Source: Chloroflexota bacterium (GTDB lineage: Bacteria; Chloroflexota; Anaerolineae; Aggregatilineales; Phototrophicaceae). From it: DNA of 13,199 nt. The notes under the pieces are model-generated. The model made no database searches. It worked only from the letters and a program-made list of their open reading frames with translations, and was not told the origin of the DNA. How positions within the stretch are numbered: position 1 is the stretch's first letter; every line of letters begins with the position of its first letter. The translations under genes were made by a program, and so were the position numbers. Shown piece after piece: positions 6,700 to 13,198 of this stretch. The DNA is taken from contig JAPOYU010000018.1 of NCBI GenBank assembly GCA_026706395.1, positions 1 through 13,199 of the forward strand, written 5' to 3'.

Positions 6700-8391
6700 C
6701 TAGTTCCTTAGCCGCTCGCGCAGCAGCTTCAGCAGCCAGGCCAGCTCCTGGATCTTCATAACACGCGCCGCCAACAAAAAGACGCCGCCATAAAGCAACG
6801 CGCAGACTCCCACCAAAGCCAGCTCGCGCGCGACGCTCGTCGCTCCAATCCATTGCGACAGCCACGGCAATGTGAAATAGGCGACGCCCGCCATTACCAG
6901 CGAGGCGCAGGCCGCCTTCGCGCCCGTGCGCGCCAGCCGCTGCGGACCGAAACCATCCAGCCGCCGCCATAGCAAAACTGCGCAGATCGACGAGTGCGCG
7001 ATATGTTTGACGCTGTCGGCAATCATCAGGCTGAACAAACCGAAGCGATCGAAGAGCAAGAGCGCCGCCGCCAGATAACAGACGAGACTGACAACGCCGA
7101 TTAGCGCCGGCGTCAGCGTATCCTTCCGCGCGTAAAAGGCGTAGACGAGCAGCAAATCAAGCGCGGCGAAGGGCAAGCCGATCAGATATAAACGCAGCGC
7201 CAGCGCCGTCGCCGCCGTATCGCCCGCCAGAAAGGCGCCATTCTCAAATAGCAGGGCGATAATCGGCGTTGCCAGCAGGAACAAGCCCGTCGCGGCCGGC
7301 AGGATCAGCGTGGTCGCCAGGCGCAGCCCCAGCCCCAAAGTATCCTTGAAAGCGCGTTGAGCCGCCCCGGTCATTTCGGCCGCCTGCCGCGCCAAGGTCG
7401 GCAGGATGGCAATGCTGATCGCCGTCGCCACCAAACCCTGCGGGAACTGAACCAGGGTGGTGGCCCAATTCATGATGGCAATGCCGCCTTCAATCGTCTG
7501 GCTGGCCAAGTTGTAGCTGACGGGACGAATGATCAGCGTGTCGATGATCAGCGAAAGCATGACCGGCAGGTAGAGCAAGCCGATGCTTTTCAGCGCCGGA
7601 TGCCGCCAATTCAGGCTGGGGCGCAAGCGGCGCAGGCGCAAGCCCGGCATCTGAAGCAGCATCTGGGCGAGGGCGCCGACCAGCCAGCCGAGCGCCACCG
7701 CGATGATGCCAGCCGATGGCCGTAAGACGGCGAAGGGCTGCGCGATTGATAAACTATCGAGGCGCGGATACAGCGCCAGCGACGGCGCCAGCGCCAGCGT
7801 CACCAGCACGATGCAAGCGTTGAAAACCACGCCAGCGAAAGCCGGCAGCGTAAACGAGCGCAGGGCGAAGAGCGTCCCGCTGAAGACCGCGAAAAGACTC
7901 ATGAAGATCAGCGCCGGCGCGGTCAATCGCAGCAGATCGACGGCGAGCCGCTGCGTCGGGCTGTCGGCGCCCGGCGCCACCATCGGCACTATCTGTGGCG
8001 CGAACAGCTCCAGCAACAAAACAAGCAGCGCCAGCAGCGCGATGACCAAGCTGATCAAAGCCGAGACGACGCGCCACAACTCGTCTTTGCCGCGGGTCGT
8101 GATGACTTCACTTAGCACGGGTACGAAGGCGCCGTTGATGTGCCCGCCGATCAGCAGATCGTAAATGGCTTTCGGCACGATGATGGCGACCTGCAAGGCG
8201 TCGACCGCCCCGCTGGCGCCGAACAAATACGTGATCACCATTTCGCGGACGAGCCCGAGAATGCGGCTGCAGATATTGCCCAGCGCCAGGATGCCGCTGG
8301 CGCCGACGAGACGCGCGTTCGTGCGCTCCTGATCTCCCGGCACGGTCGCATCGGAAGCGGCATCCGCCTGCAATGATGGAGTTTCCGCCAT
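6700..8391 (-). CDS. murJ: Lipid II flippase MurJ (MviN/MVF family)
   Basis: This inner-membrane protein of 563 residues of the MOP superfamily flips lipid-linked peptidoglycan precursors across the membrane. The first helix region reads GILALGNICSRILGLVREMVITYLFGA, with the conserved arginines of MurJ. It is followed by GGHINGAFVPVLSE, the family signature near helix 2. Multiple long hydrophobic segments to the C-terminus agree with about 14 helices. It is somewhat longer than the usual 510-540 residues, partly from a hydrophilic N-terminal leader of about 25 residues. ATG at 8391 is used, although no clear Shine-Dalgarno sequence precedes it, so a start slightly downstream is possible. No mur or division genes flank it. 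Its presence indicates that the organism makes peptidoglycan or a related lipid-linked polymer. Confidence 0.94.
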   Translation of the reverse strand: MAETPSLQADAASDATVPGDQERTNARLVGASGILALGNICSRILGLVREMVITYLFGASGAVDALQVAIIVPKAIYDLLIGGHINGAFVPVLSEVITTRGKDELWRVVSALISLVIALLALLVLLLELFAPQIVPMVAPGADSPTQRLAVDLLRLTAPALIFMSLFAVFSGTLFALRSFTLPAFAGVVFNACIVLVTLALAPSLALYPRLDSLSIAQPFAVLRPSAGIIAVALGWLVGALAQMLLQMPGLRLRRLRPSLNWRHPALKSIGLLYLPVMLSLIIDTLIIRPVSYNLASQTIEGGIAIMNWATTLVQFPQGLVATAISIAILPTLARQAAEMTGAAQRAFKDTLGLGLRLATTLILPAATGLFLLATPIIALLFENGAFLAGDTAATALALRLYLIGLPFAALDLLLVYAFYARKDTLTPALIGVVSLVCYLAAALLLFDRFGLFSLMIADSVKHIAHSSICAVLLWRRLDGFGPQRLARTGAKAACASLVMAGVAYFTLPWLSQWIGATSVARELALVGVCALLYGGVFLLAARVMKIQELAWLLKLLRERLRN

Positions 8392-8428
8392 TATTCAGTT
8401 GGCTTTCGCGTTAGGCGCATGGCGTATC

Positions 8429-8458
8429 AATATACACGCCGCGTACAGTCTTGCTCAA
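8429..8458 (-). promoter_or_regulatory. Candidate murJ promoter
   Basis: On the minus strand TTGAGC (8458-8453), 18 bases, then TATATT (8434-8429). This is 4/6 and 5/6 of the sigma-70 consensus. Transcription would begin about 30 bases before the ATG at 8391. The site fits in the 74-base gap behind the four-helix membrane protein and suggests murJ can be expressed independently of it. Confidence 0.5.
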
Positions 8459-8465
8459 TCCGCGC

Positions 8466-8984
8466 CTAGGCGAAGATTGGACCTGCGTAGCGAGCGCCCG
8501 CCATCAGGATCAAGGAAATCAGCGCCAGCCACAGGCTGACCCGTCCGTTGCGCCGCATCTTCGCTTCCAGCCGCGCCAAAGCCTCGCCACCGGCCCCCTC
8601 CGCGCCCGCCAACCGAGCGTATCGCCCGTTTTGCCGCCAGACCGTGAAATAGCCGTGACCAAAGGCGAGCAGCCCGAAGAGCGAGCCGATTGTCAAGATG
8701 ATCCCCATCGCGCTGCTCATGGCCTCATGATAGGAGAGCAGGCTGTACAAGAGCAGACCGGCGACGGTGGTGACGACCGCCGACAGCGGAATCAGGCGGG
8801 GGAAGCTGGACTTGCTGTAGAGAGCGCGCAGAAAGCCTTCGCCATCCGCGGCGGGCGCGCGCGCCGTCGGCTCAATGTAGTACGACAGCATCAGCGCCGA
8901 ACCAACCCAGATGAGCCCGGCGATGATATGCAGCAGGCGTAATAGGCTTATGATCAGCGCGCCGCTCGCTGTGCTAATGTCCAT
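8466..8984 (-). CDS. Four-helix membrane protein, CopD/DUF2269-like
   Basis: The protein has 172 residues with four predicted membrane helices at about 8-33, 64-84, 90-112 and 148-167. The first helix carries LLHIIAGLIWVGSAL, with His19, resembling the N-terminal helix of CopD-like, DUF2269 and PuuD-type membrane proteins, where such histidines can bind copper or haem. A basic stretch (RRNGRVS) precedes the last helix. The start is well supported: CAGGAG lies about 6 bases before ATG. It lies between a cytochrome c gene and murJ on the same strand, so a link to electron transfer or metal handling is possible but not shown. The exact family is uncertain. Confidence 0.75.
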   Translation of the reverse strand: MDISTASGALIISLLRLLHIIAGLIWVGSALMLSYYIEPTARAPAADGEGFLRALYSKSSFPRLIPLSAVVTTVAGLLLYSLLSYHEAMSSAMGIILTIGSLFGLLAFGHGYFTVWRQNGRYARLAGAEGAGGEALARLEAKMRRNGRVSLWLALISLILMAGARYAGPIFA

Positions 8985-9000
8985 GATAGGCTCCTGAATA

Positions 9001-9050
9001 AATCAAATTCGCGATGGCAGCGTTGTCGCTCGCTACGCGATTTGATTATA
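9001..9050 (-). promoter_or_regulatory. TATAAT box overlapped by a 12-bp dyad upstream of the four-helix gene
   Basis: On the minus strand a perfect TATAAT lies at 9050-9045; no good -35 box precedes it. An imperfect inverted repeat overlaps it: the arm AATCAAATTCGCG (9001-9013) pairs with CGCGATTTGATT (9036-9047) with a single bulged T. Inside, AGCG (9019-9022) pairs with CGCT (9027-9030) around TTGT. The dyad reaches from the -10 box to just before the ribosome site of the next gene. It is placed like an operator, though it might instead be an end signal for the cytochrome c transcript. Confidence 0.5.
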
Positions 9051-9068
9051 GATGCAATCCGCTCATGA

Positions 9069-9494
9069 TTAGCGCAGCGTCATCAGATACGCAATCAGAT
9101 CAGCGATATCGGCCGCTTCCAGGCTGTCTTCGTAGCCAGCGTACATGATATTGGAATAACCGGCGACAAGATGCTGACCCGGGCGCAGGATGCTCCAGAA
9201 GAGATACTCTTCGGCTGATTGACCAGCGACACGCCCGCCTGCCAAGGCGCCGACATTCGCAAGCGTATTGCCGATGCCGCTGCTCTCGCCCGTAATTGAG
9301 TGGCAAGCGGAGCAAGCAGGCGCTTCGTTATTCGATTGCTTGAATAGCTTTTCCCCGCTGCCGGCGTCCGCCAATCCGAAGTCCAAATCCGCGAATGCGA
9401 CGCGCGGCGCGGCGGCGCTGCAAGCATTCGATATGAGCGCGCAGAGCAGGATCAGCGCCAGCAGACTCGGACGGCGGCAAGTTCTCGCTTTCAC
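9069..9494 (-). CDS. Class I cytochrome c, exported or lipid-anchored
   Basis: The predicted protein has 141 residues and one haem c site: CSACH (61-65) binds the haem and Met117 in SNIMYAGYEDS is the probable second iron ligand. The C-terminal helix ADIADLIAYLMTL is typical of class I cytochromes c. Residues 1-24 form an export signal (KARTCRRP, then LLALILLCALISNAC). Cys25 could be a lipid anchor, although SNAC is a poor lipobox. The GTG at 9494 starts right at this signal, with AAAGGA about 12 bases before it. The reading frame continues to an ATG at 9605, but that would cross the promoter and start of the divergent gene. It likely carries electrons to a terminal oxidase or serves an exported dehydrogenase; no oxidase is in the window. 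Confidence 0.85.
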   Translation of the reverse strand: MKARTCRRPSLLALILLCALISNACSAAAPRVAFADLDFGLADAGSGEKLFKQSNNEAPACSACHSITGESSGIGNTLANVGALAGGRVAGQSAEEYLFWSILRPGQHLVAGYSNIMYAGYEDSLEAADIADLIAYLMTLR

Positions 9495-9510
9495 GACGCC
9501 GGAAAATCCT

Positions 9511-9539
9511 TTGACAAGTCGGCCAGCGCCGCCTATTAT
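9511..9539 (+). promoter_or_regulatory. Near-consensus sigma-70 promoter of the winged-helix gene
   Basis: TTGACA (9511-9516), a 17-base spacer and TATTAT (9534-9539) give 6/6 and 5/6 matches at ideal spacing. Transcription would begin near 9546, and GAGAAGGA (9573-9580) is a ribosome site 8 bases before the ATG at 9589. The -35 box overlaps, on the other strand, the AAAGGA proposed as ribosome site for the divergent cytochrome c gene. Confidence 0.75.
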
Positions 9540-9588
9540 CACATGCGGGCAACCTGGACTCAATCCTGACAAGAGAAGGACGGCAATA

Positions 9589-10701
9589 ATGCCGCCGGCA
9601 ATCACGCGCGAGCAGTTGCGTCAGATGCGCGCTCGCAGTCAATGGCTGAGCGATGCCAGCCGATCGCCGTCTGTCGGGGACATCACGCGCCAGCTCTTCG
9701 CTCTACAATCGCAAGAGTGGTCCTCGGCTCAGCTTGCCATCCACGCGCGCGGCCGCGGCATCACCCTTGCTGATGTGGCGCGCGTCCGCGAAGTGGAGCG
9801 AGCTTTCGTCTTGACCTGGACGCTGCGCGGCACGCTGCATTTGGTCCCGGCACAAGACCTGCGCTGGCAGCTTGAACTCTGTGGACCGCCCGCCATCCGC
9901 GGCACGCGGAGTCGCTATAAACAGCTTGGCTTGACCGAAGATATTCGCGAGCGGGCGCTAGCCGCGATCGAAGACATCCTGAGCGCCGGCGCCTTGACCC
10001 GCGCGCAACTGACGCAAGCCTTGGGCGAACGCGGGATTCCAGTCGCGGGCCAAGCCATTCATCATCTTGCGCGCTTCGCCGCCCTGCGCGGGCTCATCTG
10101 CCTCGGCGCCGAAGTCGATGGCGACCTGAACTACGCGCTGCTCGACGAGTGGCTGCCATCTGAAGCGCTGGCGCAGCGTCCGGCCGATCCACCAGCGGAA
10201 TTCGCGCGGCGCTATCTGGCCGCCTACGGACCGGCGACGCCAGCGGACTTCAAGCGCTGGTCGGGCTTGGGCGCGTCTCAAGTGAAGGCGGCCTGGGCGG
10301 CGATCGCGCCCGAGTGCGTTCCCGTAACGATTCCCGATGGCGAGGCGCTGATGCTGGAGCGACAGCTTGATCAGCTGGAGGCGCCAACCAGCGAGCCGAC
10401 CCTCCGTCTGCTGCCGCGCTACGACAACTACCTGCTCGGCTACGAAAGCCGCGCCTTCATGGTGGCCGAGGCCTTCGCCAAGCGCGTGCATCCCGGCGGC
10501 GGGCTGATAAGAGCCTGCCTGCTCGTCGATGGCGAAGCGGTGGCGAACTGGAAACTGGAGAAACAGCGGGCTGGGGTTCGAGTCTTCGTCGAGCCGTTTG
10601 AGGCGCTCGATCAATCGCTCCTGCCCTATCTCGAAGCGGAAGTTCAGTCGCTGGGCTTCTTCCTCGACGCCAAGGTCGAATTGCGCGTCGCAAGCAGCTA
10701 A
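9589..10701 (+). CDS. Winged-helix DNA-binding protein, AlkZ/YcaQ-like (HTH_42, DUF1006)
   Basis: The protein has 370 residues and belongs to the HTH_42 family, which includes the DNA glycosylases AlkZ and YcaQ (AlkX) that remove bulky or crosslinked alkylated bases. It contains DITRQLFALQSQEW at 31-44, where Gln40 and Gln42 form the QxQ pair found in AlkZ-like glycosylases, followed by TWTLRGTLHLVPAQDLRW (76-93), a strong family signature. The C-terminal part (LLPRYDNYLLGYESR, then VHPGGGLIRACLLVDGEAV) is also typical. Many family members have unknown substrates, so a repair role is inference from family and motif. The ATG at 9589 has a good ribosome site and a strong promoter. It is transcribed away from the cytochrome c gene and is followed by small secreted proteins with their own promoter signals. 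Confidence 0.9.
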   Translation: MPPAITREQLRQMRARSQWLSDASRSPSVGDITRQLFALQSQEWSSAQLAIHARGRGITLADVARVREVERAFVLTWTLRGTLHLVPAQDLRWQLELCGPPAIRGTRSRYKQLGLTEDIRERALAAIEDILSAGALTRAQLTQALGERGIPVAGQAIHHLARFAALRGLICLGAEVDGDLNYALLDEWLPSEALAQRPADPPAEFARRYLAAYGPATPADFKRWSGLGASQVKAAWAAIAPECVPVTIPDGEALMLERQLDQLEAPTSEPTLRLLPRYDNYLLGYESRAFMVAEAFAKRVHPGGGLIRACLLVDGEAVANWKLEKQRAGVRVFVEPFEALDQSLLPYLEAEVQSLGFFLDAKVELRVASS

Positions 10702-10704
10702 CTG

Positions 10705-10710
10705 TATAAT
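10705..10710 (+). promoter_or_regulatory. Possible upstream -10 box (TATAAT) for the first Fn3-like gene
   Basis: A perfect TATAAT begins 4 bases after the winged-helix stop codon. The only partner is TTGCGC at 10681-10686 with an 18-base spacer, a weak -35. It would give a leader of about 97 bases to the ATG at 10814. The promoter at 10751-10780 is a better candidate. Confidence 0.3.
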
Positions 10711-10750
10711 CCCCCAGTCCTGCGCTACAGCAAGCGTCTTGCCCACTTGC

Positions 10751-10780
10751 TTGACAGCGAACTCAAAATTGCCATACGAT
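10751..10780 (+). promoter_or_regulatory. Candidate promoter of the first small secreted gene
   Basis: A perfect TTGACA (10751-10756) is followed after 18 bases by TACGAT (10775-10780), 4/6 of the -10 consensus. The start of transcription would be near 10787, about 27 bases before ATG, leaving room for the purine-rich ribosome site GGAAGGCGGTGG. Confidence 0.5.
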
Positions 10781-10813
10781 GAAAGTAGAACATATCACGG
10801 AAGGCGGTGGCTC

Positions 10814-11209
10814 ATGAAAGATCGTAAGTTCGTCTCAAGCGCAATCAAAGCGATTGCTCTTCTGCTCATATTTGTCATCTTCGCCGCGCTGCCCTATCTG
10901 GCGAGCGCCCAGCAAATCAATAACTTCACGTATGATGGAGTCTGGGTTAATGAGGACGGGACGTATCAACGTGATATATTCAGTTGGAATACTGTAGACG
11001 GCGGCGGCGAAATAAAGATGCAGGTCAAAGGCGGCGGCATCACCAGCGTGTGGCTACGCGTACAGATATTTGTCACCAATCATTTGGGTAACGGTAAAAC
11101 CGAGGTGCACGTCACGGCCTTGCAAAATTCGCCGGGGACAGAGTTGGAGTACCGCGTGAAAGTGGGGAGTTCGTCTTGGAGCAATACCATAAAGCTGTCC
11201 TTCGACTAA
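10814..11209 (+). CDS. Small secreted protein, Fn3-like, paralogue 1
   Basis: The protein has 131 residues. Residues 1-32 form a signal peptide (MKDRKF, hydrophobic core AIALLLIFVIFAAL, cleavage after LASA). The mature part is about 98 residues, rich in aromatic and small polar residues and predicted all-beta. The pattern IFSWNTVDGGGEIKMQVKGGG and the late YRVKVGSSSWS resemble a fibronectin type III sandwich (core Trp in strand B, Y-R-V-K-V near strand F). It shares QVKGGGI, the following Trp and RVKV with the next gene. ATG at 10814 is chosen because the signal peptide begins there. Base composition is visibly more AT-rich than the flanking genes. There is no cysteine, so no disulfides. The function is unknown; it could be a surface adhesin-like or carbohydrate-associated module. 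The Fn3 call is an impression of pattern only. Confidence 0.8.
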   Translation: MKDRKFVSSAIKAIALLLIFVIFAALPYLASAQQINNFTYDGVWVNEDGTYQRDIFSWNTVDGGGEIKMQVKGGGITSVWLRVQIFVTNHLGNGKTEVHVTALQNSPGTELEYRVKVGSSSWSNTIKLSFD

Positions 11210-11270
11210 TCGGCTTAATGTATCCGCAGCCACGCCGTCTGGGACAAGAATCGATCGGTCTGTATACAAA

Positions 11271-11289
11271 TTTCCTAAAGGAAAGGAAA
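11271..11289 (+). promoter_or_regulatory. Double GGAAA ribosome site with possible hairpin
   Basis: Upstream of the ATG at 11295 the leader reads TTTCC (11271-11275), TAAA, GGAAAGGAAAG. TTTCC can pair with either GGAAA copy (11280-11284 or 11285-11289), which would cover part of the Shine-Dalgarno region. The stem has only 5 pairs and may not matter; the purine-rich site itself clearly supports the start at 11295. Confidence 0.35.
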
Positions 11290-11294
11290 GAAAA

Positions 11295-11696
11295 ATGAAG
11301 TACCGTTCAGTGATCGCCATCATCGGCATTGCGCTAGCATTGATTTGCCTTACCCTCCCTCTCATCTCAATTCAAGCGCAAACCAGTAGCAGCGTAACCA
11401 TTTCCAACCTCACCTATGTGGGAATCAACACCGGGGATAACCACATGATTTTGTCTTGGGACGCCATCCCGAACGAGAGCAACGCCAAGATCCAGGTCAA
11501 GGGCGGCGGCATTGCCGACACCTGGATGTCCTTGGACATAAAAAACAGGTATACCCAAGACGGGATAACCTATCTGGAATTCCAGAATATGGCTAATTAC
11601 CGCGCTCTAAACCGAGCCTTCAACTTCCGCGTGAAAGTAACGCTTTCCGATGGCAGCGTATCGTCTTGGGCTTATGTCGACGAAGATTATCCATAG
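11295..11696 (+). CDS. Small secreted protein, Fn3-like, paralogue 2
   Basis: This protein of 133 residues is a paralogue of the one encoded 85 bases upstream. The signal peptide covers 1-29 (MKYRS, hydrophobic core VIAIIGIALALICLTLPLIS, cleavage after IQAQ or nearby). The mature part includes ISNLTYVG, MILSWDAIP, KIQVKGGGIADTW and FNFRVKVTLSDGSVSSW, which line up with NNFTYDG, DIFSWNTVD, KMQVKGGGITSVW and LEYRVKVGSSSW of paralogue 1. The strand pattern fits an Fn3-like sandwich. The next gene, an ABC binding protein, begins 12 bases after the stop with its ribosome site directly at the junction, so the two are very likely cotranscribed. A role as accessory to that binding protein or as a cell-surface module are both open; no function is established. 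Confidence 0.82.
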   Translation: MKYRSVIAIIGIALALICLTLPLISIQAQTSSSVTISNLTYVGINTGDNHMILSWDAIPNESNAKIQVKGGGIADTWMSLDIKNRYTQDGITYLEFQNMANYRALNRAFNFRVKVTLSDGSVSSWAYVDEDYP

Positions 11697-11708
11697 TAGG
11701 AGGAAATC

Positions 11709-12914
11709 ATGCGCAAACATATAATTACGATCCTGGTCTTGACGCTGCTGCTACCATTGGCGGCGGTTCAAGCGCATGACGGTCCCACCGTCGCCATCCT
11801 GCGTTTCGGCGACTTGCCCACCTACGATGTCACCGAGGGCGCCATCCTTGATGTGCTGGAATCTTACGGCTTCATCAGCGCCGAAGAGAACGCTATCCTG
11901 CACAGCCGGCAGGACCTGGATGGCGAGAACATCCGTGTCGTTTTTGGCAGCGCCAACTTCGACCTGCCCACCGCCAGCCTGATGCTGGAAAACGCCCTGG
12001 ATTACGAGCCGGACGCGCTGGTCACGCTGACGACTACGGTGACGCAGATGGCCATCAACGCCACCAGCGATATGGAAGAGCCGCCGGCGGTTCTCTTCAC
12101 TTCCGTCTACAACCCTTACGAAGCGGGCTTGGCGCAATCGCCCTGCATCAAGCCGGCTCATGTGACCGGCGCGGTTTCCACCACGCCCTACCAGGACATC
12201 TTGTTCCTGATGCTGCAGCATTACCCCGAGATTGACACCATCGGCACCATCTACGATTCGTCGGAGGCGGCTGGCATGGCTGGCGCGGAGGAGATCAAGC
12301 AAATCGGCGAGGCGCTGGGCTTAACCGTTGTGGAGGCGGCGGTGGCTGGCGTCGATGAAGTGCTGCTGGCGGCCGAAGGGCTGATCAACCGCGGCTCGGA
12401 CGCTTTTGCCTTCGTCATGCCGATTGATCTGCGCATGGACGCGACGGGCTTGCCCCTAGTCATCAACCTGGGCAGCGAATATGGCATCCCCGTCTTCCAC
12501 CCGGCGCTGTTCTCGATCGAATCCGGCGCGACCCTGAGCTTCGGCTTTTACAATTACTACGCCCAGGGCGAAAATCTGGGGCGGATCCTGGCGGCGCATC
12601 TGAATGGCGATATCGACATCGCACGGACAGCCATCATCGAACAGAGCAGCGAAGCCATCGGCGTGAACCTGGATATGGCGGCAGACCAGGGCATCGAGAT
12701 TTCACAAGAGATCCTCGACCAAGCCGACGCGGTGATCGAGGACGGCGAAACGACGCTCTCCGAGCGGGTCCAGCACGAGATGCGGACGGGAGATGTCCGC
12801 GCTCTGGAAGACCGGCAAGCGGGCGATGCGGGATTTTTGTCATTCCTGGCGAGTCAATCCTGTACGCCGGAGCGCATCGCCGCGGAACAGGCTGAGCTGG
12901 ACGGGCAGGAATAG
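11709..12914 (+). CDS. ABC transporter substrate-binding protein, TrpX-like (ABC_sub_bind, PF04392)
   Basis: The protein has 401 residues and resembles the ABC_sub_bind family, whose studied member TrpX binds tryptophan or related aromatic ligands. A signal peptide covers 1-22 (cleavage after AVQA) with no lipobox cysteine, so it would be free or held by another partner. The fold has two lobes. The first includes VAILRFGDLPTYD and the ALVTLTTTVTQMAIN motif; the second includes TIGTIYDSSEAAGM and SEYGIPVFHPALFSIESGATLSFGFYNYYAQGENLGRILA. VNLDMAADQGIEISQEILDQAD (320-341) is the familiar end of the family. About 55 further polar residues to the C-terminus are unusual. GGAGG before the ATG is strong. 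No permease or ATPase gene lies in the window, and a terminator follows, so its partners are encoded elsewhere. Confidence 0.9.
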   Translation: MRKHIITILVLTLLLPLAAVQAHDGPTVAILRFGDLPTYDVTEGAILDVLESYGFISAEENAILHSRQDLDGENIRVVFGSANFDLPTASLMLENALDYEPDALVTLTTTVTQMAINATSDMEEPPAVLFTSVYNPYEAGLAQSPCIKPAHVTGAVSTTPYQDILFLMLQHYPEIDTIGTIYDSSEAAGMAGAEEIKQIGEALGLTVVEAAVAGVDEVLLAAEGLINRGSDAFAFVMPIDLRMDATGLPLVINLGSEYGIPVFHPALFSIESGATLSFGFYNYYAQGENLGRILAAHLNGDIDIARTAIIEQSSEAIGVNLDMAADQGIEISQEILDQADAVIEDGETTLSERVQHEMRTGDVRALEDRQAGDAGFLSFLASQSCTPERIAAEQAELDGQE

Positions 12915-12944
12915 CCTCGGCGCAGCCTGCGATTAGGCAAAATC

Positions 12945-12977
12945 AAAAAGCCTCCCCATTATCGGGCAGGCTTTTTT
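12945..12977. terminator. Intrinsic, probably bidirectional terminator
   Basis: AAAAAGCCT (12945-12953) pairs with AGGCTTTTT (12968-12976). One C-C mismatch and three more C-G pairs extend the stem to a six-base loop (ATTATC). Six T (12972-12977) follow on the plus strand, and five A precede the stem, giving a T-run on the minus strand. It lies between the plus-strand binding-protein gene and the convergent minus-strand gene and can serve both. Confidence 0.88.
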
Positions 12978-13048
12978 CGATACTTCATTCGCTGAGGAAA
13001 GGCAAGCCCCCGCGGAGGCAAGGTCGCTCGCGTCAGGGGATAAGCCGC

Positions 13049-13198
13049 TTACTCTGCGCGGGGCTGACTGTTTGTCTCGTCCTGCGCCGTCTCATCAGGT
13101 TTAGTTGGCAGAGCATCGGCTTCGCTGCTGTCTTTTGCGTTGACTGCCTTGATCTTGAGGAGGTGGCGCGTCGGGTCCTTGAGCCAGGTGATTGGCGT
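13049..13198 (-). CDS. C-terminal fragment of an unrecognised protein (runs off the window)
   Basis: The open minus-strand frame enters from the right edge and ends at TAA (13051-13049), leaving 49 residues. It reads TPITWLKDPTRHLLKIKAV, followed by an acidic, polar tail (NAKDSSEADALPTKPDE, then TAQDETNSQPRAE) that looks disordered. The stop codon falls about 70 bases from the terminator on the correct side. The family cannot be told from this tail. Charged low-complexity ends like this are common in ribosome-associated, translocation and membrane-anchor proteins, but no function is claimed. The start is outside the window. Confidence 0.6.
   Translation of the reverse strand, partial: TPITWLKDPTRHLLKIKAVNAKDSSEADALPTKPDETAQDETNSQPRAE

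Noticed and set aside
6527..6970. N-terminal extension of the MFS frame
   Set aside because: Overlaps the end of murJ on the same strand, lacks membrane character and contains the palindromic repeats; the TTG at 6526 gives a normal MFS length.
9495..9605. Upstream ATG for the cytochrome c, with a signal-like stretch
   Set aside because: It would run through the strong promoter and the start codon of the divergent gene; a second, better placed signal peptide begins at 9494.
9958..10746. Minus-strand open frame (262 codons) opposite the winged-helix gene
   Set aside because: Arg/Gln-rich composition and no motif, antisense to a well-supported family member.
9589..12914. A defence or toxin-antitoxin system built on the winged-helix protein and small secreted proteins
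   Set aside because: The small proteins have signal peptides and beta-sandwich character, and each unit has its own promoter signals. Nothing suggests a toxin, nuclease or immunity gene.
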